Source: Anastatus disparis
Lineage: Eukaryota > Arthropoda > Insecta > Hymenoptera > Eupelmidae
Reading direction: 5' to 3'
Assembly (NCBI GenBank): GCA_017163975.1
Contig: JAFFSR010000309.1
Span: 2,210,001 to 2,274,000, forward strand
DNA length: 64,000 nt
Every line of letters begins with the position of its first letter. Positions within the stretch are counted from its first letter, which is position 1. The notes under the pieces are model-generated. The model was not told the DNA's origin. It saw only the letters and a list, made by a program, of their open reading frames with translations, and made no database searches. Both the position numbers and the translations under genes were made by a program. Positions 46,670 to 57,384 of this stretch are shown piece after piece.

Positions 46670-47929
46670 TATATATATATATTTAAAAAATAATTATTAC
46701 AATAGATTGTAGTCTAATAAAAATGTTTATTTTAATAATTATAGCATTGAAATTTATTTTGATTAAGATGTTATTTGATTGACATTTACATTATTTTAAC
46801 TTTATTTAAAAAGTTACTTGTGATCAATAAAAAATATTTAAATTTTTTAATTAATAATCTATTAATATCAAGAATTTTCTAAAAATTATAATATTTATGA
46901 TATGCAAACCTTTCTTGTGATACGTACACTTTGTAATATTTGTATCTCATTAAAATTTTATATTAGATGCAAAAAGTATTGTTAAGTAATTGCAAATATT
47001 TATTTTATTATTCTGAAAAATTTGAATTTAAAATTAACCAAAAACGTGTACTTTAACCTTATGGTTTTTTCTATTTAAATTTCGTATTTCATATATATAA
47101 AATACATTTGTGAAGATATTTTTATTAGAAATAAACACGAAATTTTTTTTAACATGTTTCACGAATTAATCATTTGAAAATTAATTTCATAATTCAAATT
47201 CATGGTCATATATTAAGGTCTGGAAATTATAGTTGTTACTTAGTTTCTAGTTTTCAATTTATTTATATCAAATATCGTACTATCTTTGTTTTTCTTATGG
47301 AAGTAGAGTAAGAAATAGTCACTTGATGAATAACTTATACGCTTTTTTACTTTAAGCACATGTGTACATATATTTTTATATTATGTTTAGTCGAATTATT
47401 TTCAATTTTATTCGGTACTCAAAATTAACTTAATTTACTGTGCCCTATACGTCACTCGGTTAGATTTTTATTTATTTTATTAAAATTTATAAATTAGCCA
47501 ATTTTTAAGTGAAAAAGTATTACCTTAACTTCTGAATTTTCATATTGCAGTTACGACTATATTAAGTTTTTATATTTTTATAAAAGAGTATTAATTAAAT
47601 TTAAATTGACGTAAAAATTGTTTAAATAAAAATCATATCATCATGATACATTGAGAATCACATTACTGAATTTCATTCAAATCAATAAAGAAATATTATA
47701 TAAATCATTATTTTAAAAACACGTTTTAATCATTGACCATGAAATAATCAAAAGCTGTATTTGATTTTATTGAAACTAACAACTGTGCAATTACATTAAT
47801 TTTAGATTGAGAACTGGGTGCTGAGTGTTGAGTATTGACTATGAATTCGAGCCTAAGTGATACTGGATCTCTTTATCCTTTTCTAATTATGAAAATGAAT
47901 GATGGCATAGTTCTAATTTATACATATAT
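46188..47929. other. Very AT-rich stretch with (AT)n microsatellite
   Basis: 1.7 kb without a protein-like frame. An (AT)n run at about 46613-46682 is bracketed by the inverted AATTATTTTTTTAA and TTAAAAAATAATT. The rest is A/T-rich with short inverted motifs. 47840-47905 contains GGATCTCTTTATCCTTTTCT, a diverged relative of the MITE end at 48733. Confidence 0.5.
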
Positions 47930-48732
47930 TCAGATTCAGATTAATCGAATTTTTTTTCTCTTCTAAGTGATAAAAATACCTTCCAATATGTATATGAAGA
48001 TAAAATTTACCTCATGAAACGCTCGAAAATATGTTTTTTTCTCGTTACAGCGTATTTAGTGTTGGGTGTATAAATGAAAATTAAAAAATTGAAAATGAAC
48101 CTCAATTTTGAAATTGCCGTAGCTCCGTCAATTTATGACCTTTTCGGACGTTCTTTTAATGAAAATGTGCAAAATTTAGTCTATCTTTAAATGCCGTTTT
48201 GATTTTTGCAAAATGAATTAATTTTTCTATGTTATTTATAAATAACCGAAAGAAGCGATTTTTTTCAAACGCCATTTTCTCTAAAACTATATTTTTTTTT
48301 CAAATTTTTATATGTTTTTATACATAAAAAATACTAACTTTTAGGATAGGAGAGAATATGCCATTTTGCTTTATTTTTTTCAAACAGATTTTCAAACGTT
48401 TTTTTATATTTTCCATTTTAAAGCATTGACACCATGGCGCATCATGCCATTTTTCCAACTATTACGTCTTTTTACAATTCGTTTATGCTTTTATTGATTA
48501 ATTTATCAAAAATATTAACAAAAGTTTTAAAATAAACCCTTGATCATATTTTTTCGTCAATTAGAACCGAAGTTATGATGATTTTAAGTTTATAAAAATA
48601 GAATTATTTTCTGTTGATAATTAAAATGTTTTATTCATTTTGAATTTTGCGCCCACGATTTATATTTACTTCGTAGGGGGTAATATATGCCACCGCTAGA
48701 TGGCGACGGTTCACTTTTTGCATTCTCATTAA

Positions 48733-49122
48733 GAGGACGCTGGATCTCTCTATCCTTTTCTAATTAAAAAATGTAAATTTTTGGGAAAACTAGTTATTAT
48801 TGATAGAAATTAAGGGTTGTCCGCAACTTCTATAGCGAAAAACAATATTTTGTCTGATGAGAGCAAATTAATTTTGTTGCTTTTTTTTCAAGTAAAGTTT
48901 GACATACTTAAATAACGTATTCTCTAACCTAATTTAAGATTTTGTAAGTATGTCAAACTTTACTTGAAAAAAAAGCAACAAAATTAATTTGCTCTTATCA
49001 GACAAAATATTGTTTTTCACTATAGAAGTTGCGGACAACCCTTAATTTCTATCAATAATAACTAGTTTTCCCAAAAATTTACATTTTTCAATTAGAAAAG
49101 GATAGAGAGATACAGCGTCCCC
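48733..49122. mobile_element. MITE with TTAA duplication, termini GRGGACGCTG
   Basis: 390-bp near-perfect palindrome. The left end is GAGGACGCTGGATCTC and the complement of the right end GGGGACGCTGTATCTC. TTAA lies at 48729-48732 and 49123-49126. The corresponding point in copy 1 of the host transposon (about 13110, CTCATCAACGACTTGACG) is uninterrupted, giving the empty site. Confidence 0.9.
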
Positions 49123-49179
49123 TTAACGACTTGACGCATTCAAGCATATAAGACAAATAAGATCGAAATTAAAATTGTC

Positions 49180-50390
49180 TTATAAAGTTATTTCTTCATA
49201 TAAATCTTCTTCTGTCAAAGAAATCACTTTTAAATCAATACTATCTCCAATTGGGCATTTTTTACATTTTCTTAGTACACATTTCATATTATGTTTTAAA
49301 CAAAAAAGTGAAGAATGTATTTTTAATTCCAAATCCGCAATGTCATGTTTATTCTCTTTTTTATATTTATTCAAAGCATCCAACGTAAGTTTCAAGTTCT
49401 TGCAATTAACGCAAAGACACGAATCATTTGGAGGATGGGGTATAACCCACTTTGATCTCAAGGCATAGAATATTGATTTACCGATTTTTGTTTTAATTTC
49501 AGGATTTCCTTTTATAAATAATCGATATATTTTCTTTATGCTTCGCGTGAAAAAGCGTTCAACTTTTTTAGTTTTTATACCATTTTCTTTAACAGATATT
49601 GTGTCACTTTTATTTGCACTTTGACGAGAACAATTGAAATCATCGTTCAAATAACAATTTTTCACTCTCGTTATAATTCCACTATCCAAAGAATGGCCAC
49701 TATAGTTTTCAGGCTCTTTGTCAATATCTTTATTATTGACCAATGATCTTGCTTGAGCAATCATATAAACAGTTACATTTGATAAAACTGATTATAAATA
49801 ATTTTTGGAAATATTGCTTGGTAGAAGACTTAATAACCTTACTTTCTCAAGAAAATTTGAACAAGTATCTAAAGCAATTTTAATATTTTCGAGCCATTTA
49901 TCACATGTTTCATATTCGTTATTTTCATTTAATGTGGGCAAACCAGTTATATCGTAGACTTTCATAATTTTACTTGTTATTTGTAAATCAAATGCATCGT
50001 TTATTTGTTTTCTTTTTCGAAGAGCATAGGATTTTCGCATTTTTGTATTGATACTCTGAGGCATTTTGATTGGCGAAATTTTCAATTCCAAATTACTTGA
50101 AGTCTGATTGAACTGCTCTACCACAGCCTCACTATAAAAAACTTCTCGCAAAGATTGTTGACTGTTTGAGGTAGATGAAATAGGTGTATTTTTATTTCAT
50201 CTTAAAATATTCTGTAATATGAAGAACATACTTTATCCTCTCTAGAAAAAGAAGTATTCGGATACAAGCGTTTGAAAGACTCCGTTAGATCACCTAATTC
50301 TCTAAACGGATTTTCGGAGCAATCGTAAATAACTTTTTTTTGCCCTTCTTTAAAATCCTTCCACTTAGTCTTAACAACCAGTGATGCCAT
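49180..50390 (-). pseudogene. Transposase N-terminal half of long-TIR copy 2
   Basis: Starts with ATG at 50390 (MASLVVKTKWKDF), in a context matching the ATA at 13216 of copy 1. Frames at 50390-50202, 50151-49792 and 49764-49180 follow the copy 1 protein closely (RELGDLTESFKRLYPNTSF, KWLENIKIALDTCSNFLEK, CVNCKNLK, CVLRKCKKCPIGD). It reads straight through the point where copy 1 has a MITE. It stops at LYEEITL, where coding sequence runs into the inner end of the inverted repeat. The C-terminal half with both Asp motifs is therefore deleted. Small frameshifts near 50200 and 49780 also occur. Confidence 0.75.
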
Positions 50391-50992
50391 TGTTATTAAC
50401 TAGTTCTTCGACAGAGCCAAAAAAAAATTTTTTGTTAGACAATTTTATTTTTGATCTTACTTGTCTTATACGTTTAAATGCGACAAGTCGTCAATGAGAA
50501 TGCAGAAAGCAAATCGTCACCATCTAGCAGTGGCATATGTCACTCTCTACAGGGTAAATTTAAATCGTGGGCGCAAAATTCAAACTGAATAAAAAATTTT
50601 AATCATCAACAAAATTATTTCTATTTTATAAACTTAAAATCATCATAACTTCGGTTCTAATTGATAAAAAAATTTGATCGAGGATTTATTTTGAAGATTT
50701 TGTTAATATTTTTGAGAAATCAATCAATAAAAGCATAAACAAATTGTAAAAAGACGTAATAGTTGGAAAAATGGCATGATGCGCCATGTTATCAATGCTT
50801 CAAATGGAAAATATAACAAAAAAGTTAAAAAATCTGTTTTAAAAAAATAAGGCAAAATGGCATATTCCCACCTATCCTAAAAGCTAGTATTTTTTATGCA
50901 TAAGAACATATAAAAGTTTTAGAGAAAATTGCGTTTGAAAAAAATTGCTTTTTCCGGTTTTTTTATAAATAACATAGAAAAATCAATTCATA

Positions 50993-51149
50993 CACTGAGA
51001 GAAAAATTTCTTCAAAACAAAGAAATATGCATTGAATCAAAGAATTCCTTTCTTTACGGGCAAACAATGCATTATTTCTTTAGAAATATACACGAAATTT
51101 CTTTGAGTTAAAGAAAAAAAGCTTCAAATTAAAACTATAAAATATTGCA
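50993..51149. other. Possible left end of a TA-flanked element carrying the 166-bp satellite
   Basis: TA then CACTGAGAGAAAAATTTCTT begins exactly where the right repeat of the long-TIR transposon stops. The following sequence shares ATTTCTTT-type motifs with the satellite. CACTG with TA suggests a Tc1/mariner-like end. A partner end is not found in the window, so this is tentative. Confidence 0.35.
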
Positions 51150-51153
51150 TTAA

Positions 51154-51685
51154 GAGGCGGTCGGGTCTATTTGCCGCTACATATAGGGTGGCGCTGCGGT
51201 CAGGTGAGAGAAATCTATTAAATATTTTTTATACAGCTATTTACAATTTTCTGAGACGACAATATACTTTTAATGTTGTCATTTCCTCTAGCCATCTATA
51301 TGTAGAATAATTATTAATACTTATCTTGTTTGAAAAGTCTGAAATATTGTTATAAAGCGAAAAATGCGATGCAACGTAGGACCGATGTAAACATGCGTGC
51401 ACCTTCCCTTAGTGCGACAGAGAGAGCAATACTAAAGAATGATGTATGCTAATGTTTACGTCGGCTCTACCTCGCGCCGCATTTTTCGCTTTATAACAAT
51501 ATTTTAGACTTTTCAAACAAAATTAATATTAATAATTATTCTACATATATATGGCTAGAGGAAATGACAAGATTAAAAGTATATTATTGTTTCAGTAAAT
51601 TTTAAATTGCTATATAAAAAATATTTTATATTTTTCTCTCACCTGACCGCAGCGCCACCAAGCGGCAAATGGTTCCGACCGCCTC
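51154..51685. mobile_element. MITE with TTAA duplication, family GAGGCGGTCGG, copy 2
   Basis: 532 bp with TTAA at 51150-51153 and 51686-51689. Ends GAGGCGGTCGG and CCGACCGCCTC. It shares GTCATTTCCTCTAGCCAT and AAAGCGAAAAATGCG with copy 1 (1048-1476). It is also a palindrome over most of its length (CTCACCTGACCGCAGCGCC and complement). Confidence 0.85.
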
Positions 51686-51689
51686 TTAA

Positions 51690-54095
51690 AGATACATTAC
51701 GTTATGAATTTTATAATTTTAAAGAACCATGTTTTTCTTTCAAAGAAAATATAGTCAATACAAAAAAATATTGCTTTGAGATAATGAAATATATCATTAC
51801 AAAAAATTTAAATATATTGAAATTTATTTTATAATTTTTAAATCAAAGAAATATTTCTTTAATTTAAAAATCCATAAGATTATTCCTAAAAATCCGAATT
51901 TTGATCCAAAGAAACTTTCTTTAAGTGGAACTAATATTGCTTTAAGACAATGAAATATATTATTACAAAAAATTTCAATATATTGAAATATATTTTATAA
52001 TTTTTAAATCAAAGAAATATTCCTTTAATTTAAAAATCTATAAGATTGTTCCTAAGAATCCAAATTTTGATCGAAAGAAACTTTCTTTGAGTGGAACTAA
52101 TATTGCTTTAAGACAATGAAATATATTATTACAAAAAATTTCCAAATCTTAAAATTTATTTTGCAATTTTTAAATCAAAGAAATATTTTTTTGATTTAAA
52201 CATCTATAAGATTGTTCCTAAGAATCCAAATTTTGAACGAAAGAAACTGTCTTTGAGTGGAACTAATATTGCTTTGAGACAATGAAATATATTATTACAA
52301 AAAAATTGAATATATTGAAATTTATTTTATAATTTTTAAATCAAAGAAATATTTCGTTAATTTAAAATTCTATAAGATTATTCCTAAGAATCTGAATTTT
52401 GATCGAAAGAAACTTTCTTTGAGTGGAACTAATATTGCTTTAAGACAATGAAATATATTATTACAAAAAATTTTCAAATCTTAAAATTTATTTTGCAATT
52501 TTTAAATCAAAGAAATATTTTTTTGATTTAAACATCTATAAGATTGTTCCTAAGAATCCAAATTTTGAACGAAAGAAACTTTCTTTGATTGGAACTAATA
52601 TTGCTTTGAGACAATGAAATATATTATTACAAATAATTTCAATATTTTGAAATTTATTGTACAATTTTTAAATCAAAGAAATATCTCTTTGATTTTAAAA
52701 TCTATAAGATTATCCCTAAGAATACGAATTTTGATCGAAAGAAACTTTTTTTGAGTGGAATTATTATTGCTTTGTGTCAATGAAATATTTTATTACAAAA
52801 AATTTCCAAATCTTAAAATTTATTGTACAATTTGTAAATCAAAGAAATATTTCTTTGATTTAAACATCTATAAGATTGTTCCTAAGAATCCAAATTTTGA
52901 ACGGAAGAAACTTTCTTTGATTGGAACTAATATTGCTTTGAGACAATGAAATATATTATTACAAAAAATCTCAATATTTTGAAATTTATTGTACAATTTT
53001 TAAATCGAAGAAATATTTCTTCGATTTAAACATCTTCAAGATTATTCCTAAGAATCTGAATTTTGATCGAAAGAAACTTTCTTTGAGTGGAACTAATATT
53101 GCTTTAAGACAATGAAATATATTATTACAAAAAATTTCCAAATCTTAAAATTTATTTTGCAATTTTTAAATCAAAGAAATATTTTTTTGATTTAAACATC
53201 TATAAGATTGTTCCTAAGAATCCAAATTTTGAACGAAAGAAACTTTCTTTGATTGGAACTAATATTGCTTTGAGACAATGAAATATATTATTACAAAAAA
53301 ATTGAATATATTGAAATTTATTTTATAATTTTTAAATCAAAGAAATATTTCGTTAATTTAAAATTCTATAAGATTATTCCTAAGAATCTGAATTTTGATC
53401 GAAAGAAACTTTCTTTGAGTGGAACTAATATTCCTTAAGACAATGAAATATATTATTACAAAAAATCTCAATATTTTGAAATTTATTGTACAATTTTTAA
53501 ATCAAAGAAATATTTCTTTGATTTCAAAATCTATAAAATTATCCCTAAGAATCCAAATTTTGATCGAAAGAAACTTTCTTTGAGTGGAACTAATATTGCT
53601 TTGAGACAATGAAATATTTTATTACAAAAAATTTCCAAATCTTAAAATTTATTTTACAATTTTCAAATCGAAGAAATATTTCTTCGATTTAAACATCTTC
53701 AAGATTGTTCCTAAGAATCCAAATTTTGATCGAAAGAAACTTTCTTTGAGTGGAACTACTATTGCTTTGAGACAATGAAATATTTTATTACAAAAAATTT
53801 CCAAATCTTAATATTTATTTTGCTAATTTTAAATCAAAGAAATATTTCTTTGTTTTAAAAATCTATAAGATTGTTCCTAAGAATCCAAATTTTGATTGGA
53901 AAAAACTTTCTTTGAAAAGAAAATTTCAATATTTTGAAATTTATTTTGCAATTTTTAAATAAAAGAAATATTTCTTTGATTTAAAAATCTATAAGATTGT
54001 TCCTAAGAATCCAAATTTTGATCCAAAGAAACTTTCTTTGAGTGGAACTAATATTGCTTTGAGACAATGAAATATATTATTACAAAAAATTTCAA
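51690..54095. repeat. Satellite of about 166 bp, each unit with a palindrome
   Basis: Thirteen or fourteen units spaced about 160-168 bp contain GACAATGAAATATATTATT, AATCAAAGAAATATTTCTTT plus GATTTAAA, AAGATTGTTCCTAAGAATCC and GAAAGAAACTTTCTTTGAGT. The central part of each unit is a perfect or near-perfect palindrome. The array is cut at 54095 by the 9.75-kb element and resumes for about 55 bp at 63850-63905. Confidence 0.9.
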
Positions 54096-55320
54096 CCTGC
54101 GTAAAAATAAATAAGTTTAGCCAAAGTTTAGCATAAGTTCTGCTTTTGGTGAACTTTCTCCAAGCTTGGCCAATAAGACTTGCTAAACTTTGCTTTTTTA
54201 TTTGTTATATTTTCAGAAAGTTTAGCAAAAGTCTGTCTCAACTTTCACTAAAATTTTGAAAAACTAAACATTAACTTTGAATAACTTTAATATTCTAAGT
54301 TAATGTATAGTTTTTCAAAAGTTTAGTAAAAGTTTCGATAGACTTTCGCTTAACTGTATCAAAAGTGTATTCAAAGTTTTGCAAAACATTGATTGTTTAA
54401 TTCTTATTTATAGTATCAGAAAGTTTAGCAAAAGTCCATCTCAACTTTCACTAAACTTTTGAAAAACTAAACATTAACTTTGAATAACTTTAATATTCTA
54501 AGTTAATGTATAGTTTTTCAAAAGTTTAGTAAAAGTTTCGATGGACTTTCGCTTAACTGTATCAAAAGTGTATTCAAAGTTTTGCAAAACATTGATTGTT
54601 TAATTCTTATTTATATTATCAGAAAGTTTAGCAAAAGTCTATCTCAACTTTCACTAAACTTTTGAAAAACTAAACATTAACTTTGAATAACTTTGGTATT
54701 CTAAGTTAATGTATAGTTTTTCAAAAGTTGAGTAAAAGTTTCGATAGACTTTCGCTTAACTATATCAAAAGTGTATTCAAAGTTTTGCAAAACATTGATT
54801 GTTTAATTCTTATTTATATTATCAGAAAGTTTAGCAAAAGTCTATCTCAACTTTCACTAAACTTTTGAAAAACTAAACATTAACTTTGAATAACTTTAAT
54901 ATTCTAAGTTAATGTATGATTTTTCAAAAGTTTAGTAAAAGTTTCGATAGACTTTCGCTTAATTGTATCAAAAGTGTATTCAAAGTTTTGCAAAACATTG
55001 ATTGTTTAATTCTTTTTTATATTATTGGAAAGTTTAGCCAAAGTCTTTTGAAACTGTAACTGAACTTTGGGAAAACTATATATAAACTTTAAATAACTTT
55101 TGTATTCAATGTAAATGTATAGTTTTTAAAAAGTTTAGTAATAGTTTCGATAAACTTTCACTTAACTGTATAAAAAGTGTAGTCAAAGTTTTGCAAAACT
55201 TTGTTTAATTTTTTTTTATATCATCAGCAAGTTTAGCAAAAGTCTATCGAATTTTTTACTAAACTTTTGAATATTATATACTAGCTTAAAATAAAATATC
55301 GTAGAAATTTTGTAGATTTA
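54096..55320. repeat. Left terminal inverted repeat: tandem units of about 205 bp
   Basis: Units start with a form of AGAAAGTTTAGCAAAAGTC near 54211, 54416, 54627, 54823, 55030 and 55227. Within a unit, AAAGTTTAG and CTAAACTTT motifs alternate, so each unit can itself fold. Mirrored by 62570-63849. Confidence 0.85.
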
Positions 55321-55334
55321 ATAGTATATTATTC

Positions 55335-55567
55335 ACCTAGGGAGTAAAAACGAAAAATGTTTTAAATCGTATGCAAATGTCACCAGAGCCGAAGGCGAGG
55401 ACATACATACGATTTAAGGCATTTTTCATTTACTCTCGTGGTGAATATACAATTTTTTTATCTAGCGAGGCCGCAAATGCAACCTTTGCGATCGGGCACA
55501 GGGAGACAAGGTTGCACTTGCGGCCCGCTATGCAAAAAAAATATTATTATTATTATTATTATTATTG
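55335..55567. mobile_element. Small (ATT)n-tailed insertion present only in the left arm
   Basis: The right arm (about 62515-62545) reads from AATATTGAAAACC-like sequence straight to AAATCTACAAAG. The left arm instead has about 230 bp here, ending in a run of about nine ATT units. The insert holds two small inverted repeats (AAATCGTATG and complement; GCAACCTT and GGCCGCAAATGC-type pairs). A short retroposon with a simple-repeat tail is plausible. It entered after the palindrome formed. Confidence 0.6.
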
Positions 55568-55819
55568 AAAACCTTGTATGTATATGTGTGTATGCGTGTG
55601 TATGTGTGTTTATTTGTGTTTGTGTGAGTGTTTTGATTAAACTTTTTAATATCACAAGCTTTATTTTACAAATACAATCTTTAAAATAATATTATTAAAA
55701 TATTAATTCATAACAACAGGTTAACACTTTAAACAATTGTATTTAAAAAAATTTTTTTAGTGTATAATTCAATAAGTGCAAAATATTCAACTTGAACTTT
55801 TTGTCTTCGAATTTCTTAC

Positions 55820-57104
55820 ATTTTACCCAAGCATCGGTTCTTCATATTCTCTTGTCAATTTTTTTTTTTTTTTCATTTTTATCACCAACAATTTTCCTTT
55901 TCTTAAATCAATGTTTTTTGTGCATTTTTTATTCATCTTCTGAATCTGAGTCTTTGTTGTCGCTAGAAGTCTCTTCTGGAACATCATCATTCTGATCTCT
56001 TGATTTATTTCTAAAAGAATCACATACTTATAATAAAATTATGATCCTTCGGTATGTTAAGTAAGAGAAATTTCATAAAAAAACTTTGATTTAATAATTT
56101 TGAATTTTATTTCAAAAGTAAAAATTTTATAAATTTATATATATGCTCGTATATATGTGTATGCATGTGTGCGTCTGTGTGCGTGTATATGTGTATGTAT
56201 GTGTGTGTAAGTATGTTTGCATTATAATAATATAAAAAAAATATTAATGCCAAGTTTAATTTATAATTAACCTCTTCATTGTCAATAACAAAGAATTTCC
56301 ATGATAAAAGATCTTGACAGTGAAGGTGTTAATAAAAGATATTGTTCTTCAAAAAATTTATTATTAATATTTTTAATTATGAAATTTATAACTTACTTAG
56401 CAATCTGATTTTTGTTTGATGTTGAATTAGTGTCTATTTCAAAAAATGAGGATTTATTGAGAATTATTCTATTCCTTTCCATCTCTACATCGTCTTTAAT
56501 TGATTTGATTTTCTTTTGTTGCAGTTTAAATATTTTTTTTTGCCAACAACTCTGGTGCTATTGAAAATTTTTTTCTAAAATGATAATTTCTCCCTCTGTT
56601 GTCGAATCTAATGATTCCAGATAAGTTTTATCATCTATATAATCAAAATTTATATTTGCACCTATTATTAATAGTTATAAAATTTTTAAATTCTCAATTA
56701 TTAAACACATAATTAGTGAATCATGCATATATTTTTATTTAATTTAACTTCGCTGTATTTATGCTATCATTACAATGCTAATTAGCGACGGAGGTTTTCA
56801 ATGTGTTCGTAAACAAAGCACATGTAATGAACAGTGGTGCTTGTATCAATCGGCTGCTGAGAGCACTGAAACCTCTTCAGTATATATTCATTACCATTCT
56901 TCATAAACAATTATTTAAAGTACTTGAAATAATAAAGTAAATTTCTAAAGAAACATGATAAACTTACCACTTTTTTTTAAAAACTCGTAAAAAATACCAG
57001 TGTTTTCCCTATTTAGCTTTTTTCTTCTCGTTTTCATTTTTTATGTCTTCAAATGGAATCACACTTATTTCGTTAGATGTTTCCCACAAAACTAACGCGA
57101 ACAT
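55820..57104 (-). pseudogene. Left-arm inverted copy of the BEN gene, deleted
   Basis: Mirror image of exons 1 to 3 of the right-arm gene, with ATG at 57104, exon 2 at about 56650-56395 and exon 3 from 56010. The same donor and acceptor positions are kept. A Trp codon of exon 1 has become TAG (about 57018). Exon 3 is joined part-way (after an SEDD-like acidic run) directly to the last exon, so about 3.6 kb with the BEN domain is deleted. It cannot encode the full protein. Confidence 0.75.
56741..56890. repeat. SINE-body fragment in intron 1, mirrored at 57590-57760
   Basis: Shares CTGTATTTATGC, ATGCTAATTAG.GAC and GCTTGTATCA.TCGGC with the SINE-like sequence at 60541-60735, but lacks the tRNA head. 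Being present in both arms, it was in the intron before the inverted duplication arose. Confidence 0.6.
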
Positions 57105-57384
57105 TTTTTTCTCTAACCTCTGACACTCTAACCTTACTCTCGATCAAGAAAAAACTACCGATTAAGACAAGTCAATTCATAAACAATCAGAAGTAAGGAA
57201 AATCAAAAGTGTGTAAAATCGAATGTTTAAATTATTCGATTTTAAACACTTCAGATTATTAATCAGTTCGTATCAAACAAATTATTTTCGTTCCTCACTT
57301 CTGATTGTTTATGAATTAACTTGTCTTAATCGGTAGTTTTTTCTTGATCGAGAGTAAGGTTAGAGTGTTAGGTTAGAGAAAAAA

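Larger units (their letters stand above)
47930..50990 (-). mobile_element. Long-TIR DNA transposon, copy 2 (internally deleted)
   Basis: The left inverted repeat runs from about 47930 to 48732 and continues at 49123-49178; the right one runs from 50400 to 50990. Shared landmarks include CGCATGATGCCATTTTTCC, CTAATTGA.GAAAAAA and the TGGCGACGGTTCAC-type block. The left repeat extends further outward than the right, which stops at 50990 beside a TACACTGAGAG sequence, so something else has entered there. Between them is a transposase pseudogene lacking its catalytic half. A TTAA MITE (48733-49122) interrupts the left repeat. Confidence 0.75.

Noticed and set aside
46613..46682. (AT)n run as a replication origin
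   Set aside because: Simple AT repeats are common in this genome and nothing else supports an origin.
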